Shown piece after piece: positions 27,213 to 35,986 of a DNA stretch of 64,000 bases. The position numbers were made by a program, and so were the translations under genes. Within the stretch, counting starts at the first letter, position 1. Each line of letters opens with the position of its first letter. The notes beneath the pieces were generated by a model, which saw nothing but the letters and a program-made list of their open reading frames with translations, did not search any database and was not told the origin of the DNA. Source of the stretch: Parahoeflea alexandrii (lineage in GTDB: Bacteria; Pseudomonadota; Alphaproteobacteria; Rhizobiales; Rhizobiaceae); contig NZ_JAPWHB010000003.1 of NCBI RefSeq assembly GCF_027214025.1, forward strand, positions 558,001-622,000. The letters run 5' to 3'.

Positions 27213-27839
27213 TCAGGCGCGGCCTTGCGGCGCCAGGACCGGGATCAGAACGCCGTAGGGCAGCAGCATCGACAGTCCTACGATCAGCTTGACGGCGAGA
27301 TCTCCGAGCGCCCACGACACCCAGCGCGGCAGTTCCATGGCAAACACGCCCAGCAGGGGTGCGGCTTCACTCGCAAATGCATCGCCCGGGCCGATGATGT
27401 TGGCCGCCTGCGAAAAGGCGAGGCCGAAGAAGACCAGGGTGTCGAGGCCGGAGCCGATGATGGTGGAGACCAGCGGAGGCAGCCACCAGATCCGGTTGCG
27501 CAGCCGGTCGAAGATCGAGACGTCGAGGAGCTGGGCCAGCAGGAATGCCGATCCCGAGGCTATGGCGATGCGCGGTGTTGCAAGCCAGACCGACAAGGCG
27601 ACGGCGATCACGAAGCCACAGAACACCACCAGGCGGGCAGTGCCGGGGCCAAAGCGGCGATTGGCGAGATCGGTGACCAGAAACGCCACCGGGTAGGTGA
27701 ACGCCCCCCAGGTCAGGAGATCGGCGAGATTGAGCGCGCCAAGAGCGTAATCGACCGGGAATTGAACCAGGAAGTTCGATGCCACGACGACGGCGGCCAT
27801 GAGGGCCATGAACGGCAAGACAGAGGGGATCGTTCGCAT
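27213..27839 (-). CDS. yhhQ: Queuosine precursor transporter, YhhQ/VUT family
   Basis: This 208-residue membrane protein has about six hydrophobic segments and the family motifs NFLVQFP, LTWGAFTYPVAFLVTDLANRRFG and GSGLDTLVFF. YhhQ imports preQ0/preQ1 for queuosine tRNA modification. The start was set at MRTIPSVLP because AGGA lies at proper distance; the GTG eight codons upstream lacks one. It is downstream of rpmB on the same strand but separated by a hairpin. I looked for a preQ1 riboswitch in the short leader and saw none. Confidence 0.88.
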   Translation of the reverse strand: MRTIPSVLPFMALMAAVVVASNFLVQFPVDYALGALNLADLLTWGAFTYPVAFLVTDLANRRFGPGTARLVVFCGFVIAVALSVWLATPRIAIASGSAFLLAQLLDVSIFDRLRNRIWWLPPLVSTIIGSGLDTLVFFGLAFSQAANIIGPGDAFASEAAPLLGVFAMELPRWVSWALGDLAVKLIVGLSMLLPYGVLIPVLAPQGRA

Positions 27840-27880
27840 TTTTTTATCCTGGGTTGATGCCACCAGTTGAAAACGATGAA

Positions 27881-27899
27881 GGCGGGCATGAAGCCCGCC
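27881..27899 (-). terminator. Terminator hairpin of rpmB
   Basis: GGCGGGC and GCCCGCC form a seven-base stem with a five-base loop, 29 bases after the rpmB stop, followed on the minus strand by a T-rich TTCATCGTTTT stretch. Confidence 0.65.
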
Positions 27900-27927
27900 A
27901 TCATAATCGAGAAGCCTTCAGCCTGGT

Positions 27928-28224
27928 TCAGGCAGCGGCTTTTTCGTCGAGCTTCTTGGCGATCTGACGCTTGAGCAGACGCGCGCGCATGGACAGCTCG
28001 GCATCCTTGGCCTTGGCCAGGAATGCGTCGAGACCGCCGCGATGCTCAACCGTGCGCAGGGCGTTTGCGGAAATCCGCAGACGGTAACGCTGGCCGAGTG
28101 CATCGGAAATCAGCGTGACGTTGCACAGGTTCGGCAGAAACCGGCGACGGGTCCGGTTGTTGGCGTGGCTGACATTGTTTCCGGACTGTACAGCCTTGCC
28201 GGTCAATTCACAGCTGCGTGACAT
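27928..28224 (-). CDS. rpmB: 50S ribosomal protein L28
   Basis: The 98-residue protein starts [24 protein letters not shown]-like, the classical bL28 N-terminus, followed by [19 protein letters not shown] and an alphaproteobacterial C-terminal extension rich in Lys and Ala. It is a structural protein of the large ribosomal subunit. A near-consensus sigma-70 promoter sits about 90 bases upstream and a hairpin follows the stop, so it is probably monocistronic. Confidence 0.97.
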   Translation of the reverse strand: MSRSCELTGKAVQSGNNVSHANNRTRRRFLPNLCNVTLISDALGQRYRLRISANALRTVEHRGGLDAFLAKAKDAELSMRARLLKRQIAKKLDEKAAA

Positions 28225-28313
28225 TTTGCACCTATATCTCTTCGCCAGCGGACGGGCGGAGCCAAACAGGAGGCTCACCCAAAGGACCGCAGGCCTTTAT
28301 CGGAAGTCGCGTG

Positions 28314-28342
28314 TCTATAGTCAGACCAGCAAGCCGCGTCAA
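28314..28342 (-). promoter_or_regulatory. Sigma-70 promoter of rpmB
   Basis: On the minus strand TTGACG and TATAGA are exactly 17 bases apart. Transcription would begin about 80 bases upstream of the L28 start codon. The match is close to consensus, as expected for a ribosomal protein gene. Confidence 0.8.
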
Positions 28343-28495
28343 GCCGCCAATGACCGCAAACCCGCAATCCCGGTCGCCAAACCTCAATAAAACCGATTCT
28401 CGGCGTTGCAGTCGGCGGATGGCTGCGTGTTCAGTCTGGGTTCAGGATGGGAATTGGATAAACGTGGCAGATGAGATGAAGGGAAAGGAACCCCT

Positions 28496-29275
28496 ATGGC
28501 ACGTGTAAAGATGTTTCTGACAGGTCTGATCGTGGCTGCTGGTCTGGGAGCAGCGCAGCAAGCCTCGGCCGAGCCGGTGCAGGTAAAGACCGATTACAAG
28601 GTTTCGCTGGTCGGCTTCCCCGTGGCATCGGCCAATTTCGTCACCGAACTTGACGGCACGTCCTACAAGATATCGGGCGATATGCGATCATCGGCCTTCT
28701 CGGATCTTTTCTCCAAGGTCCGTGGCAATGCCAGCGTCTCGGGAACCGTCGCCGCGGACAAGCTGATGGCATCGGATTATCTCGTCAATTACACGAGCGG
28801 CAAGAACAAACACCGCACCGCGGTCACGTTCGTGAACGGCGCCGTCCGCTCGGCCACCAACGAGCCGGAGGAGAAGACAAAGCCGGATGACTGGGTGCCG
28901 TTGCTCGAAGGCGATTTGCGCGCAGTGCTCGATCCGCTCTCGGGCCTGCTGTTCCCGGCCGGAACTTCGGTCTGCCCGCGCAGCCTGCCGATTTTTGACG
29001 GTGAATCGCGGGCCACGCTGCATCTGAGCCCGAAAAGCGTGCGTCCCTTCCGGACGAAAGGCTTCAAAGGCGATGCAATCGTCTGCAGCGTCCGGTTCGA
29101 GCCGAATTCCGGCTACCGGAAGAACTCGTCCGGCATCAAGTATCTTGAAGGCGTAAAGGGCATGGAAGTCTGGTTTGCCAAGCACGAGAGCCTGGGGCTG
29201 TACGGACCGGTCTATGCCCAGGTGCCGACAAAGATCGGCAAGGTGATTGTTGCGGCCACGAGAATTGGCGGATAG
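28496..29275 (+). CDS. DUF3108 domain-containing periplasmic protein
   Basis: The 259-residue product has a cleavable signal peptide (hydrophobic about 5-22, cleavage near ASA before EPV). The mature part starts with TDYKVSLVGFPVASANF and contains GDMRSSAFSDLFSKVRG, the pattern of DUF3108 proteins, probably a beta-rich periplasmic fold. Function is not known to me. GAAAGGAA precedes the start. A fifteen-base perfect hairpin follows the stop, making it a single-gene unit divergent from rpmB. Confidence 0.8.
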   Translation: MARVKMFLTGLIVAAGLGAAQQASAEPVQVKTDYKVSLVGFPVASANFVTELDGTSYKISGDMRSSAFSDLFSKVRGNASVSGTVAADKLMASDYLVNYTSGKNKHRTAVTFVNGAVRSATNEPEEKTKPDDWVPLLEGDLRAVLDPLSGLLFPAGTSVCPRSLPIFDGESRATLHLSPKSVRPFRTKGFKGDAIVCSVRFEPNSGYRKNSSGIKYLEGVKGMEVWFAKHESLGLYGPVYAQVPTKIGKVIVAATRIGG

Positions 29276-29281
29276 GATTTG

Positions 29282-29320
29282 GAAATCCCCTGGGCGTGAG
29301 GATCGCGCCCAGGGGATTTC
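29282..29320 (+). terminator. Terminator of the DUF3108 gene
   Basis: Perfect fifteen-base arms, GAAATCCCCTGGGCG and CGCCCAGGGGATTTC, surround a nine-base loop starting seven bases after the stop. Short T runs end the stem. It is one of the strongest hairpins in the window. Confidence 0.85.
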
Positions 29321-29389
29321 TTCGATTGCCTGAGAGCCATCGTTGCGCAAGCCGTTCAGATGCGGTGCAACGTGCGTGGTGGGAGTGAC

Positions 29390-30286
29390 ATGATGCGAAA
29401 CATTCCCACGCTTGTCGGGTTCTCCGCCATCGTGATGTGGTCGGCGCTGGCGGTGTTGACGGCTGCCTCGGGCACAATGCCGCCTTTCCAGCTCTCGGCG
29501 ATCTGTTTCCTGATCGGGTCGCTGATCGGACTTGCCGCGATGCTGAGGGATCCGAAGCGGTTCCGGGCCTTCAGGCAACCGGCCAAGGTCTGGGCGCTGG
29601 GGCTGTTCGGACTGTTCGGCTATCATTTTCTCTATTTTACCGCGCTCAGAAACGCGCCTGCGGTCGAAGCAGGCCTCATCGCCTATCTCTGGCCCTTGCT
29701 GATCGTTGTCGGATCGGCGCTGCTGCCGGGCGAGCGGCTGGGTTGGCATCATGTCGCCGGCGCCCTGATGGGCCTGGCGGGGACGGCGCTGATCCTGGTT
29801 CGCGGCGCCGAGGGCGGCTTCGGCGGCGGCAACCTGATCGGCTATGGCGCCGCGGGCCTCTGCGCGCTGACATGGTCGGGCTATTCGCTTATGTCGCGGC
29901 GGTTTGGCGCAACCCCGACCGATGTGATTGCCGGGTTCTGCGTGATTTCCGCGGTGTTGTCGGCGGTCTGCCACGTGCTTCTCGAAACCACGGTCTGGCC
30001 GGAAACCTCCGGTCAATGGCTGGCCGTCATCGGTCTCGGTCTCGGGCCGGTCGGGTTGGCCTTCTATGCCTGGGACTACGGGGTCAAGAAGGGCGACATC
30101 CAGGTGCTGGGCGTGGCGAGCTACGCCGCGCCGCTCTTGTCGACGCTGATCCTGATCCTGTTCGGGCATGGCAAGGCGAGCATCGGTATTGCGGTCGCCT
30201 GTCTGCTGATTACCGGTGGCGCCTTTCTGGCGGCCAAGGATCTGCTCAAGGGCAAGGTGCCTGCCAGAGGAAAGATTTCGGCGTGA
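29390..30286 (+). CDS. DMT-superfamily (EamA) exporter, YddG-like
   Basis: This 298-residue protein has about ten membrane segments in two EamA repeats. The N-terminus TLVGFSAIVMWSALAVLTA with PPFQLSAICFLIG resembles the aromatic amino acid exporter YddG more than generic EamA proteins. GGGAG precedes the start. The stop overlaps the GTG of the following YhhN-family gene. Substrate assignment to aromatic amino acids is inference. Confidence 0.83.
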   Translation: MMRNIPTLVGFSAIVMWSALAVLTAASGTMPPFQLSAICFLIGSLIGLAAMLRDPKRFRAFRQPAKVWALGLFGLFGYHFLYFTALRNAPAVEAGLIAYLWPLLIVVGSALLPGERLGWHHVAGALMGLAGTALILVRGAEGGFGGGNLIGYGAAGLCALTWSGYSLMSRRFGATPTDVIAGFCVISAVLSAVCHVLLETTVWPETSGQWLAVIGLGLGPVGLAFYAWDYGVKKGDIQVLGVASYAAPLLSTLILILFGHGKASIGIAVACLLITGGAFLAAKDLLKGKVPARGKISA

Positions 30287-30930
30287 CCTGGCCGCTTGGC
30301 ACCATAGGCCTCGTCGGAGCCGGGCTGTCGGCGATTTCGATGCTGGGTTTCGTGGTCTACCTGTTCATGCTCGGTCGGCCGTCGTCGCTGACACGGACCA
30401 TTGCCAAGACGGTGGCTGTCGGGGCGCTGGCGGCTCTGGCGCTGCACCTGGGCGGTTCGTGGCTGCTGGTGCTGGCGCTGATCCTGTCGGCGCTTGGCGA
30501 TGCGTTCCTGGCGCATGAGGGCGACGTGGCCTTTCTGGGCGGGCTGGGCAGCTTCCTCGCCGCCCATATCGCCTATGCGGTGCTGTTTCTCACCATTGGA
30601 CCGGGATTTGCCGATGCGTCGCTGCCCGGGCTGCTGGCGGTCATCGCATTCGGCGCCGGCATGGGAACGCTGATGGTTCGCAAGGCCGGGCCGCTCGCCT
30701 TGCCGGTGGCGGCCTATGTTCTGGCGATTGCCGTGATGGGGCTTGGCGGGGTGACGCTCGGCGGGCTGGTTCTGCTCGGCGCGGCGCTGTTCATGGCGTC
30801 CGACGCCATTCTCGGATCGGAGAAGTTCCTCATGCCCGAAGGCAGCCGGCTGCGGCGGCTGACGAGCCCGGCGGTGTGGGTCCTCTACTACGCCGGACAG
30901 GTGCTGATCACGCTTGGCCTTTTGGCCTGA
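30283..30930 (+). CDS. YhhN/TMEM86-family membrane protein (putative lysoplasmalogenase)
   Basis: This 215-residue protein has about eight hydrophobic helices. The pattern matches the YhhN family: LILSALGDAFLAHEG with the conserved Gly-Asp, a middle FLGGLGSFLAAHIAYAVLF and a later ASDAILGSEKF. TMEM86 members cleave the vinyl ether of lysoplasmalogen; activity in aerobic bacteria is unproven. The GTG start is coupled to the DMT gene by a four-base overlap. The 3' end overlaps the convergent cupin gene by 23 bases. Confidence 0.8.
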   Translation: MTWPLGTIGLVGAGLSAISMLGFVVYLFMLGRPSSLTRTIAKTVAVGALAALALHLGGSWLLVLALILSALGDAFLAHEGDVAFLGGLGSFLAAHIAYAVLFLTIGPGFADASLPGLLAVIAFGAGMGTLMVRKAGPLALPVAAYVLAIAVMGLGGVTLGGLVLLGAALFMASDAILGSEKFLMPEGSRLRRLTSPAVWVLYYAGQVLITLGLLA

Positions 30931-31378
30931 CCGGGGCGCCTTCGAAAGGCGAGGGACGCCAGTCGGGCGGCGCCATCTCGAAGCTTGCGAATTCAAAGCC
31001 CGGCGCCACCGTGCAGCCGACCAGCGTCCAGGCGCCGAGCGAGGCCGCCGACTGCCAGCAATTGGCGGGCACGACGATCTGCGGCCGCTCGCCGGACGCC
31101 AGGTTCATGCCGAGCCGGTGGGATTGAGCATTGCATCCATCAGCCGAGAGCGTGAGAGCCAGCGGTCCGCCGCCGTACCAGTGCCAGATTTCCACCGCGT
31201 CGGTGACGCGATGCCAGTGCGAACAGTCGCCGCCTTCAAGCAGATAGTAGATCGCCGTCGAATTGCCGCGCTCGCCGCCGGCGCTGTCGCGGAAGGTTTC
31301 GCGATACCAGCCGCCTTCCGGATGCTCTCGCATGCCGAGAAGGGCGATGATCTCGCGGGCCGACATCGACGCATGCAT
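30908..31378 (-). CDS. Cupin_5 (DUF985) family protein
   Basis: The 156-residue protein has the DUF985 cupin pattern: HPEGGWYRETFRD, STAIYYLLEGGDCSHWHRV and DAVEIWHWYGGGPLALTL, then GERPQIVVPANCWQSA and WTLVGCTVAPGFEF. The two His of SHWHRV and a Glu/His in VEIWH could bind metal. Enzymatic role unknown. It starts two bases after the gloB stop, so it is translated from the gloB transcript. Confidence 0.85.
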   Translation of the reverse strand: MHASMSAREIIALLGMREHPEGGWYRETFRDSAGGERGNSTAIYYLLEGGDCSHWHRVTDAVEIWHWYGGGPLALTLSADGCNAQSHRLGMNLASGERPQIVVPANCWQSAASLGAWTLVGCTVAPGFEFASFEMAPPDWRPSPFEGAPVRPKGQA

Positions 31379-31380
31379 GG

Positions 31381-32151
31381 TCAGAAACTGTCCTTGCGCC
31401 GGCGCAGTTCCGCAAAGACCTCGACATCGCTGGCGCTCTCCATGCCAAGCTGCTTGCGAATGGCCGGGTCGCCTGTCCGCATGAAAGGATTGGTGCGCTT
31501 TTCGAAGCCGATCGTGGTCGGAAGCGTCGGCAGCCGCTTCGACCTCAGTTCGTCGATTTCCTTTGCGCGCTTGGCAAGGGTCTCGTTGTCCGGATCGACC
31601 GAGACGGCGAAGCGGGCGTTCGACTGGGTGTATTCGTGGCCGCAATAGACGCGGGTTTCGTCGGGAAGCTCTGCGAGACGTGAAAGGGAGCCGTACATAT
31701 CCTGGGGCGAGCCTTCGAAGAGCCGGCCGCAACCGAGCGCGAAAAGCGTGTCGCCGGCAAACAGCAATGCCTCATCGGGAATGTAGAAACAGACATGGCC
31801 CGCGGTATGGCCCGGCGTCGATATGACTTTCACGGTCCTGCCCGCGAAATCGAAGGTGTCGCCATCATTCACGGTCTGGGTCAGCCCGGAGATCTTTGCC
31901 GCCTCTGCAGCCGGTCCGATGATCTTTGGCGACCAGGTTTCGGCAAGGGCCGGGATGCCCTCGACATGATCGGGGTGGTGATGGGTGATGAACAGGTGCG
32001 TGAGCTTCCATCCATCCTGGCCCAGACGACCGGCGATCCGCGACCCGTCCGGGGCGTCGATGCTTGCAGTCTCGCCGGTCAGCGGATCATGCAGGATGAC
32101 ACCGAAATTGTCCTGCCTGCAGGTAAATTGCTCGATCAAGAGGCTGGTCAT
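31381..32151 (-). CDS. gloB: Hydroxyacylglutathione hydrolase (glyoxalase II)
   Basis: This 256-residue metallo-beta-lactamase-fold enzyme hydrolyses S-D-lactoylglutathione, the second step of methylglyoxal detoxification. It has the binuclear metal motif THHHPDH near 55, TPGHTAGH near 112, FAGDTLFALGCGR near 130 and YCGHEYT near 170; the C-terminal RTNPFMR matches the substrate-binding domain. The start lies seven bases after GGAG. Length is normal. The cupin gene follows directly. Confidence 0.95.
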   Translation of the reverse strand: MTSLLIEQFTCRQDNFGVILHDPLTGETASIDAPDGSRIAGRLGQDGWKLTHLFITHHHPDHVEGIPALAETWSPKIIGPAAEAAKISGLTQTVNDGDTFDFAGRTVKVISTPGHTAGHVCFYIPDEALLFAGDTLFALGCGRLFEGSPQDMYGSLSRLAELPDETRVYCGHEYTQSNARFAVSVDPDNETLAKRAKEIDELRSKRLPTLPTTIGFEKRTNPFMRTGDPAIRKQLGMESASDVEVFAELRRRKDSF

Positions 32152-32330
32152 TGCATTTCTCCGGCAATCGTTTGAATCATCTTCTGCAGCATAGCCGTCG
32201 GGCCGTGCTGCGTCACCTTCGGATAGGCGAGACCTTTTCCAGCTCAAACATGGAATTGATTTTGTCATCATAAGGGCAGAGCTTGATCGCCACTTGCCAG
32301 TCATGAACCACCAAGGATGTGAGCTGACCG

Positions 32331-32969
32331 ATGAAACTCTATTTCAGCAGAAATCCAAATCCTCGATTGGCGGTTGCGGTGGCGCGATATCTCAATGCGC
32401 CAGTGGAGTTCGAGTTCGCCGCACCGTTCGCAGAAGGGCAAGCCGAGCGCTTCTCCAGATTGAACCCTAATCTGAGCATTCCAATTCTGGAGGAAAACGG
32501 GACCACCCTCTGGGAGGCTGATGCCATTGCCTGCAGACTTTCCCGCTTCATGGGATCCAACTTCTGGCGCACCGGCGATGACGAACCGGACATGATCCGC
32601 TGGATCAGTTGGGGAAAGGCCAATTTTGTCCATGCCTGCGACATGGTCCATTTCGAGCGGGGGACAAAGCAGCGCTACGGAATGGGTCCTGTCGATGAAG
32701 GCAATGTCGAAGATGGATTGAGCCAGTTTCAAACTGCCTGCGCCATTCTTGAGGCGCATCTCTCGTCAAGAGAATGGCTTTCCGGTGACGCGCCCTCCTA
32801 CGCAGACTTCCGCATGGCGACGTTCCTGCCCTTCAATGACATTGCCAAATTGCCATTGGACGGGCTGGATGCCATCATCCGCTGGTATGGTCGGCTGGAA
32901 GGGTTTCCGTCCTGGCGGGACCCGTTCGATGGACTGCAGGCTCGTGAACTGCCACCCATACCGGCCTGA
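32331..32969 (+). CDS. Glutathione S-transferase family protein
   Basis: The 212-residue protein has a thioredoxin-fold N-terminal domain (MKLYFSRNPNPRLA, NPNLSIPILEENG, EADAIACRLSRF) and an all-helical C-terminal domain with the N-capping-type motif APSYADFRMATFLPF. It probably conjugates or carries glutathione; the substrate is unknown. It sits between gloB and a methyltransferase gene and its codon use is slightly more A/T-rich than its neighbours, which could mean later insertion. Confidence 0.83.
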   Translation: MKLYFSRNPNPRLAVAVARYLNAPVEFEFAAPFAEGQAERFSRLNPNLSIPILEENGTTLWEADAIACRLSRFMGSNFWRTGDDEPDMIRWISWGKANFVHACDMVHFERGTKQRYGMGPVDEGNVEDGLSQFQTACAILEAHLSSREWLSGDAPSYADFRMATFLPFNDIAKLPLDGLDAIIRWYGRLEGFPSWRDPFDGLQARELPPIPA

Positions 32970-33095
32970 ACGAAGCCGGCACCAATCCAGGCTATGTGGT
33001 TCCGTTTGCGAAATGAGGGCTTTGCTGGTGTTCGGTCCGGGCGGAACGTGTAAGGTTCCGGTCTGTACCCGTTCGATCCAATCAGGCCTACAGTC

Positions 33096-33860
33096 ATGCA
33101 TGCCGACATCGTTGATTTGAGACAGTTCTATCATTCGCGGCTCGGCATGATTGCCGAGCACTCGGTCGCCATGGCGTTGTCATCGATCTGGGTGAACCTG
33201 CCCGGGGAGCGATTGATGGGCCTGGGCTACGCGACGCCTTACCTTGACAGATTCCGGCCCGATGCGGAGCGGACGTTTGCGTTCATGCCCGCAGGCCAGG
33301 GCGCAGTGAACTGGCCTGTCGGCGGGCCCTCCGCCACGGCGCTGGTGTTCGATGAGGAGCTGCCGTTGCCGGACGCGTCGATGGATCGCGTGCTGATGGT
33401 GCATTCGCTGGAATTTGCCGAGAACCCGCGCGAAACGCTGAAGGAGCTGTGGCGGGTGCTGGCGCCCGGTGGGCGGCTGGTGATCGTTGCGCCAAACCGG
33501 CGAGGCATGTGGGCGAGGTTCGAGCACACGCCGTTCGGCGCCGGACGCCCCTATTCGCGCGGACAGCTTGTGACGATCCTGCGTGAAAGCAATTTCACGC
33601 CCGGCGCCTTCGCCGAGGCGCTGTTCTTCCCACCCTCGAAACGCGGTGTGGTGCTTCGCATGCAACGTATCCTTGAACGGCTTGGCCGCAGACTGTGGCC
33701 CGTGTTTTCCGGTGTGATCATCGTTGAGGCGCAGAAGCGGCTTTACCAGGGCCTGCCGGTCGCCGCACGCGCTTCACGCCGGGTGTTCGTGCCGGTGCTA
33801 TCTCCACAAACCTCGCGCGCCGCGCATCGTCAGGCCAAAATGCCCAAGTCACCGGTCTGA
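33096..33860 (+). CDS. Class I SAM-dependent methyltransferase
   Basis: The 254-residue protein has an unusual N-terminus, then a Methyltransf_11-like core: motif I is degenerate (LMGLGYATPYLD), followed by LPLPDASMDRVLMVHSLEFAENP and LWRVLAPGGRLVIVAPNRRGMWARFEHTPFG, the typical motif III region, then GRPYSRGQL. Substrate unknown. It lies upstream of hisC in the same direction and close to the divergent gloB, a pairing found in rhizobia, where an RNA or small thiol substrate has not been shown. Confidence 0.82.
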   Translation: MHADIVDLRQFYHSRLGMIAEHSVAMALSSIWVNLPGERLMGLGYATPYLDRFRPDAERTFAFMPAGQGAVNWPVGGPSATALVFDEELPLPDASMDRVLMVHSLEFAENPRETLKELWRVLAPGGRLVIVAPNRRGMWARFEHTPFGAGRPYSRGQLVTILRESNFTPGAFAEALFFPPSKRGVVLRMQRILERLGRRLWPVFSGVIIVEAQKRLYQGLPVAARASRRVFVPVLSPQTSRAAHRQAKMPKSPV

Positions 33861-33941
33861 GGGACGCTCTCGACAAGATCGCTGCAAGAGGCTATTTCCG
33901 CCGTCTCAGCCTTGGTTTTCAGCTTGCAAGGAACTTTCTTC

Positions 33942-35042
33942 ATGAGCAGCACCGACATGCCCCGCCCGAAACCGGGCGTAATGGATATCGCCGCCTACGT
34001 GCCCGGGCGCGAGACCGCCCATGGCGTTGCCAAGGTCTACAAGCTTTCCTCCAATGAATCGCCGCTGGGGCCAAGCCCCAAGGTCGCCGAGGCGCTGGCT
34101 GCAAAGAATGCCAACCTGGCCCTCTACCCGGACGGTTCCGCGCATGTGCTGCGCGATGCGATCAGCCGTACCTACGGGCTCAATCCGGACAACATCATGT
34201 GCGGCAACGGTTCGGACGAACTGCTCGGCCTGTTGTGCCAGACCTATCTGGCGCCCGGTGACGAGGGCCTGTTCACCGATCACGGTTTCCTCGTCTACAG
34301 GATCCAGATCCTGGCTGCGGGCGCCACTCCGGTTTCCGTTCCTGACACCGATGACCTGGTGGCCGATGTCGACCGCATCCTGGGTGCGGTGACTGAGCGG
34401 ACCAAGCTGGTTTTCCTGGCCAATCCGAACAATCCGACCGGGACTTACTTGCCGGTCAGCGAAGTCCGCAGGCTGCATGCCGGTTTGCCCGGTCACGTGA
34501 TCCTGGTGCTGGATGCGGCCTATGCCGAGTATGTGCGGCGCAATGACTACGAGGCCGGCATCGAGCTGGTTTCGGCCAATCCCAACGTGGTGATGACGCG
34601 GACATTCTCGAAGATCCACGGGCTTGCGGGCCTTAGGATCGGCTGGATGTATGCGCATGAAGCGATCATCTACGCCTGCAACCGGGTGCGTGGGCCGTTC
34701 AATGTCAACGCCCTGGCGATCACCGCCGGTGCGGCCGCGATTAGCGACCGGACCCATGTCGAACGGGCCGTCGAGCACAATGAAAAATGGCTAGGCCGCG
34801 TCGTCGAGGCCATCGAGGCCATAGGGCTGTCGGTGACGCCGTCGGTCGGCAATTTCGTGCTGATTCATTTCCCCACCACACCGGGCAAGACAGCAGCGGA
34901 AGCGGACGAGTATCTCTCGTCCCGCGGATACGTGCTGCGGCGGGTGGCGGGCTATGGCCTGCCGGATGCGCTCCGACTGACAATCGGCAGCGAGGAAGCC
35001 AATCTCGGCGTGATCGAAGCGCTGAAGAGCTTTATGGCCTGA
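33942..35042 (+). CDS. hisC: Histidinol-phosphate aminotransferase
   Basis: This 366-residue fold-type I PLP enzyme has [14 protein letters not shown] near the N-terminus, [15 protein letters not shown] near 165, LDAAYAEY with the PLP-contact Asp, and [15 protein letters not shown] with the Schiff-base Lys near 225. It converts imidazole acetol phosphate to histidinol phosphate and in this group may also transaminate aromatic precursors, which suits its coupling to tyrC five bases downstream. The start follows AAGGAA at good spacing. Confidence 0.92.
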   Translation: MSSTDMPRPKPGVMDIAAYVPGRETAHGVAKVYKLSSNESPLGPSPKVAEALAAKNANLALYPDGSAHVLRDAISRTYGLNPDNIMCGNGSDELLGLLCQTYLAPGDEGLFTDHGFLVYRIQILAAGATPVSVPDTDDLVADVDRILGAVTERTKLVFLANPNNPTGTYLPVSEVRRLHAGLPGHVILVLDAAYAEYVRRNDYEAGIELVSANPNVVMTRTFSKIHGLAGLRIGWMYAHEAIIYACNRVRGPFNVNALAITAGAAAISDRTHVERAVEHNEKWLGRVVEAIEAIGLSVTPSVGNFVLIHFPTTPGKTAAEADEYLSSRGYVLRRVAGYGLPDALRLTIGSEEANLGVIEALKSFMA

Positions 35043-35047
35043 ATATC

Positions 35048-35983
35048 ATGACCAAACCCATGTTCGAGACTGTTGCCCTGATCGGCATTGGCCTTATCGG
35101 CTCGTCGCTGGCGCGGGTGATCCGCGCCAAGGGGCTGGCCGGTCATGTTGCGATCGCCACGCGAAGCGAAGTGACACTGGAGGCGGCACGCAGGCTCGGG
35201 CTGGGAGACAGCTATTTCAATTCGAACGCGGAAGCCGTCGCCGATGCTGACCTGGTGATCGTCTCGGTTCCGGTCGGTGCTTCGGAGGCGGTGGCCCGGG
35301 AAATCGGGCCGCATCTGAAACCCGGCGCAATCGTCACCGACGTGGGCTCGACCAAGGCGTCGGTGGTGCGGCAGATGCAGCCGCACATGCCCGGCAACGT
35401 TCATTTTGTCCCCGGGCACCCGATCGCGGGTACCGAGCAAAGCGGTCCGGAGGCAGGCTTTGCCGAATTGTTCGAGGGACGATGGTGCATCCTGACGCCG
35501 CCGGCGGGCACCGATGCCGAAGCAATCGCAAGGCTGGCGGAATTCTGGGAAGCCTGCGGTTCGACGGTCGAGCAGATGGATCCCGATCACCATGACCTGG
35601 TGCTGGCGATCGTGTCGCATCTTCCGCATATCATCGCCTACAACATCGTCGGCACCGCCGATGATCTGGAAGCGGTGACGAAATCCGAAGTGATCAAGTA
35701 CTCGGCCTCGGGTTTCCGCGACTTCACCCGCCTGGCCGCGTCCGATCCGGTGATGTGGCGCGATGTCTGCCTGCACAACAAGGATGCGATCCTTGAAATG
35801 CTGGCGCGGTTTTCCGAGGATCTGTCCTCGCTACAGCGGGCGATCCGGTGGAGCGACGGCGACAAGCTGTTCGAACTGTTCACCCGGACCCGCGGCATCC
35901 GCCGCTCGATCATCGAGGCCGGCCAGGACACCGATGCCCCCAACTTCGGCCGCAACGCGGCGAAGACGGACGCGGCCGAGTAG
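35048..35983 (+). CDS. tyrC: Prephenate/arogenate dehydrogenase (cyclohexadienyl dehydrogenase)
   Basis: The 311-residue protein begins with an NAD(P)-binding GIGLIGSSLARVIR loop, continues with VSVPVGASE, GAIVTDVGSTKASV near 98, and PGHPIAGTEQSGPEAGFAELFEG near 120, all TyrA-family marks, and ends with the helical dimerisation domain (SHLPHIIAYN, ASGFRDFTRLAASDPVMWRDV). It oxidises prephenate or arogenate for tyrosine synthesis. No ACT or chorismate mutase domain is fused. It shares an operon with hisC and converges on the DUF2125 gene with a three-base gap. Confidence 0.93.
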   Translation: MTKPMFETVALIGIGLIGSSLARVIRAKGLAGHVAIATRSEVTLEAARRLGLGDSYFNSNAEAVADADLVIVSVPVGASEAVAREIGPHLKPGAIVTDVGSTKASVVRQMQPHMPGNVHFVPGHPIAGTEQSGPEAGFAELFEGRWCILTPPAGTDAEAIARLAEFWEACGSTVEQMDPDHHDLVLAIVSHLPHIIAYNIVGTADDLEAVTKSEVIKYSASGFRDFTRLAASDPVMWRDVCLHNKDAILEMLARFSEDLSSLQRAIRWSDGDKLFELFTRTRGIRRSIIEAGQDTDAPNFGRNAAKTDAAE

Positions 35984-35986
35984 GCC

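Noticed and set aside
27840-27927. preQ1 riboswitch in front of yhhQ
   Set aside because: The leader is short and contains only the rpmB terminator hairpin; the conserved preQ1 aptamer sequence is not visible.
28688-30169. A 493-codon open frame opposite the DUF3108 and DMT exporter genes
   Set aside because: It spans a strong terminator and two well-supported genes on the other strand and is rich in Gln, Arg and His without any motif.
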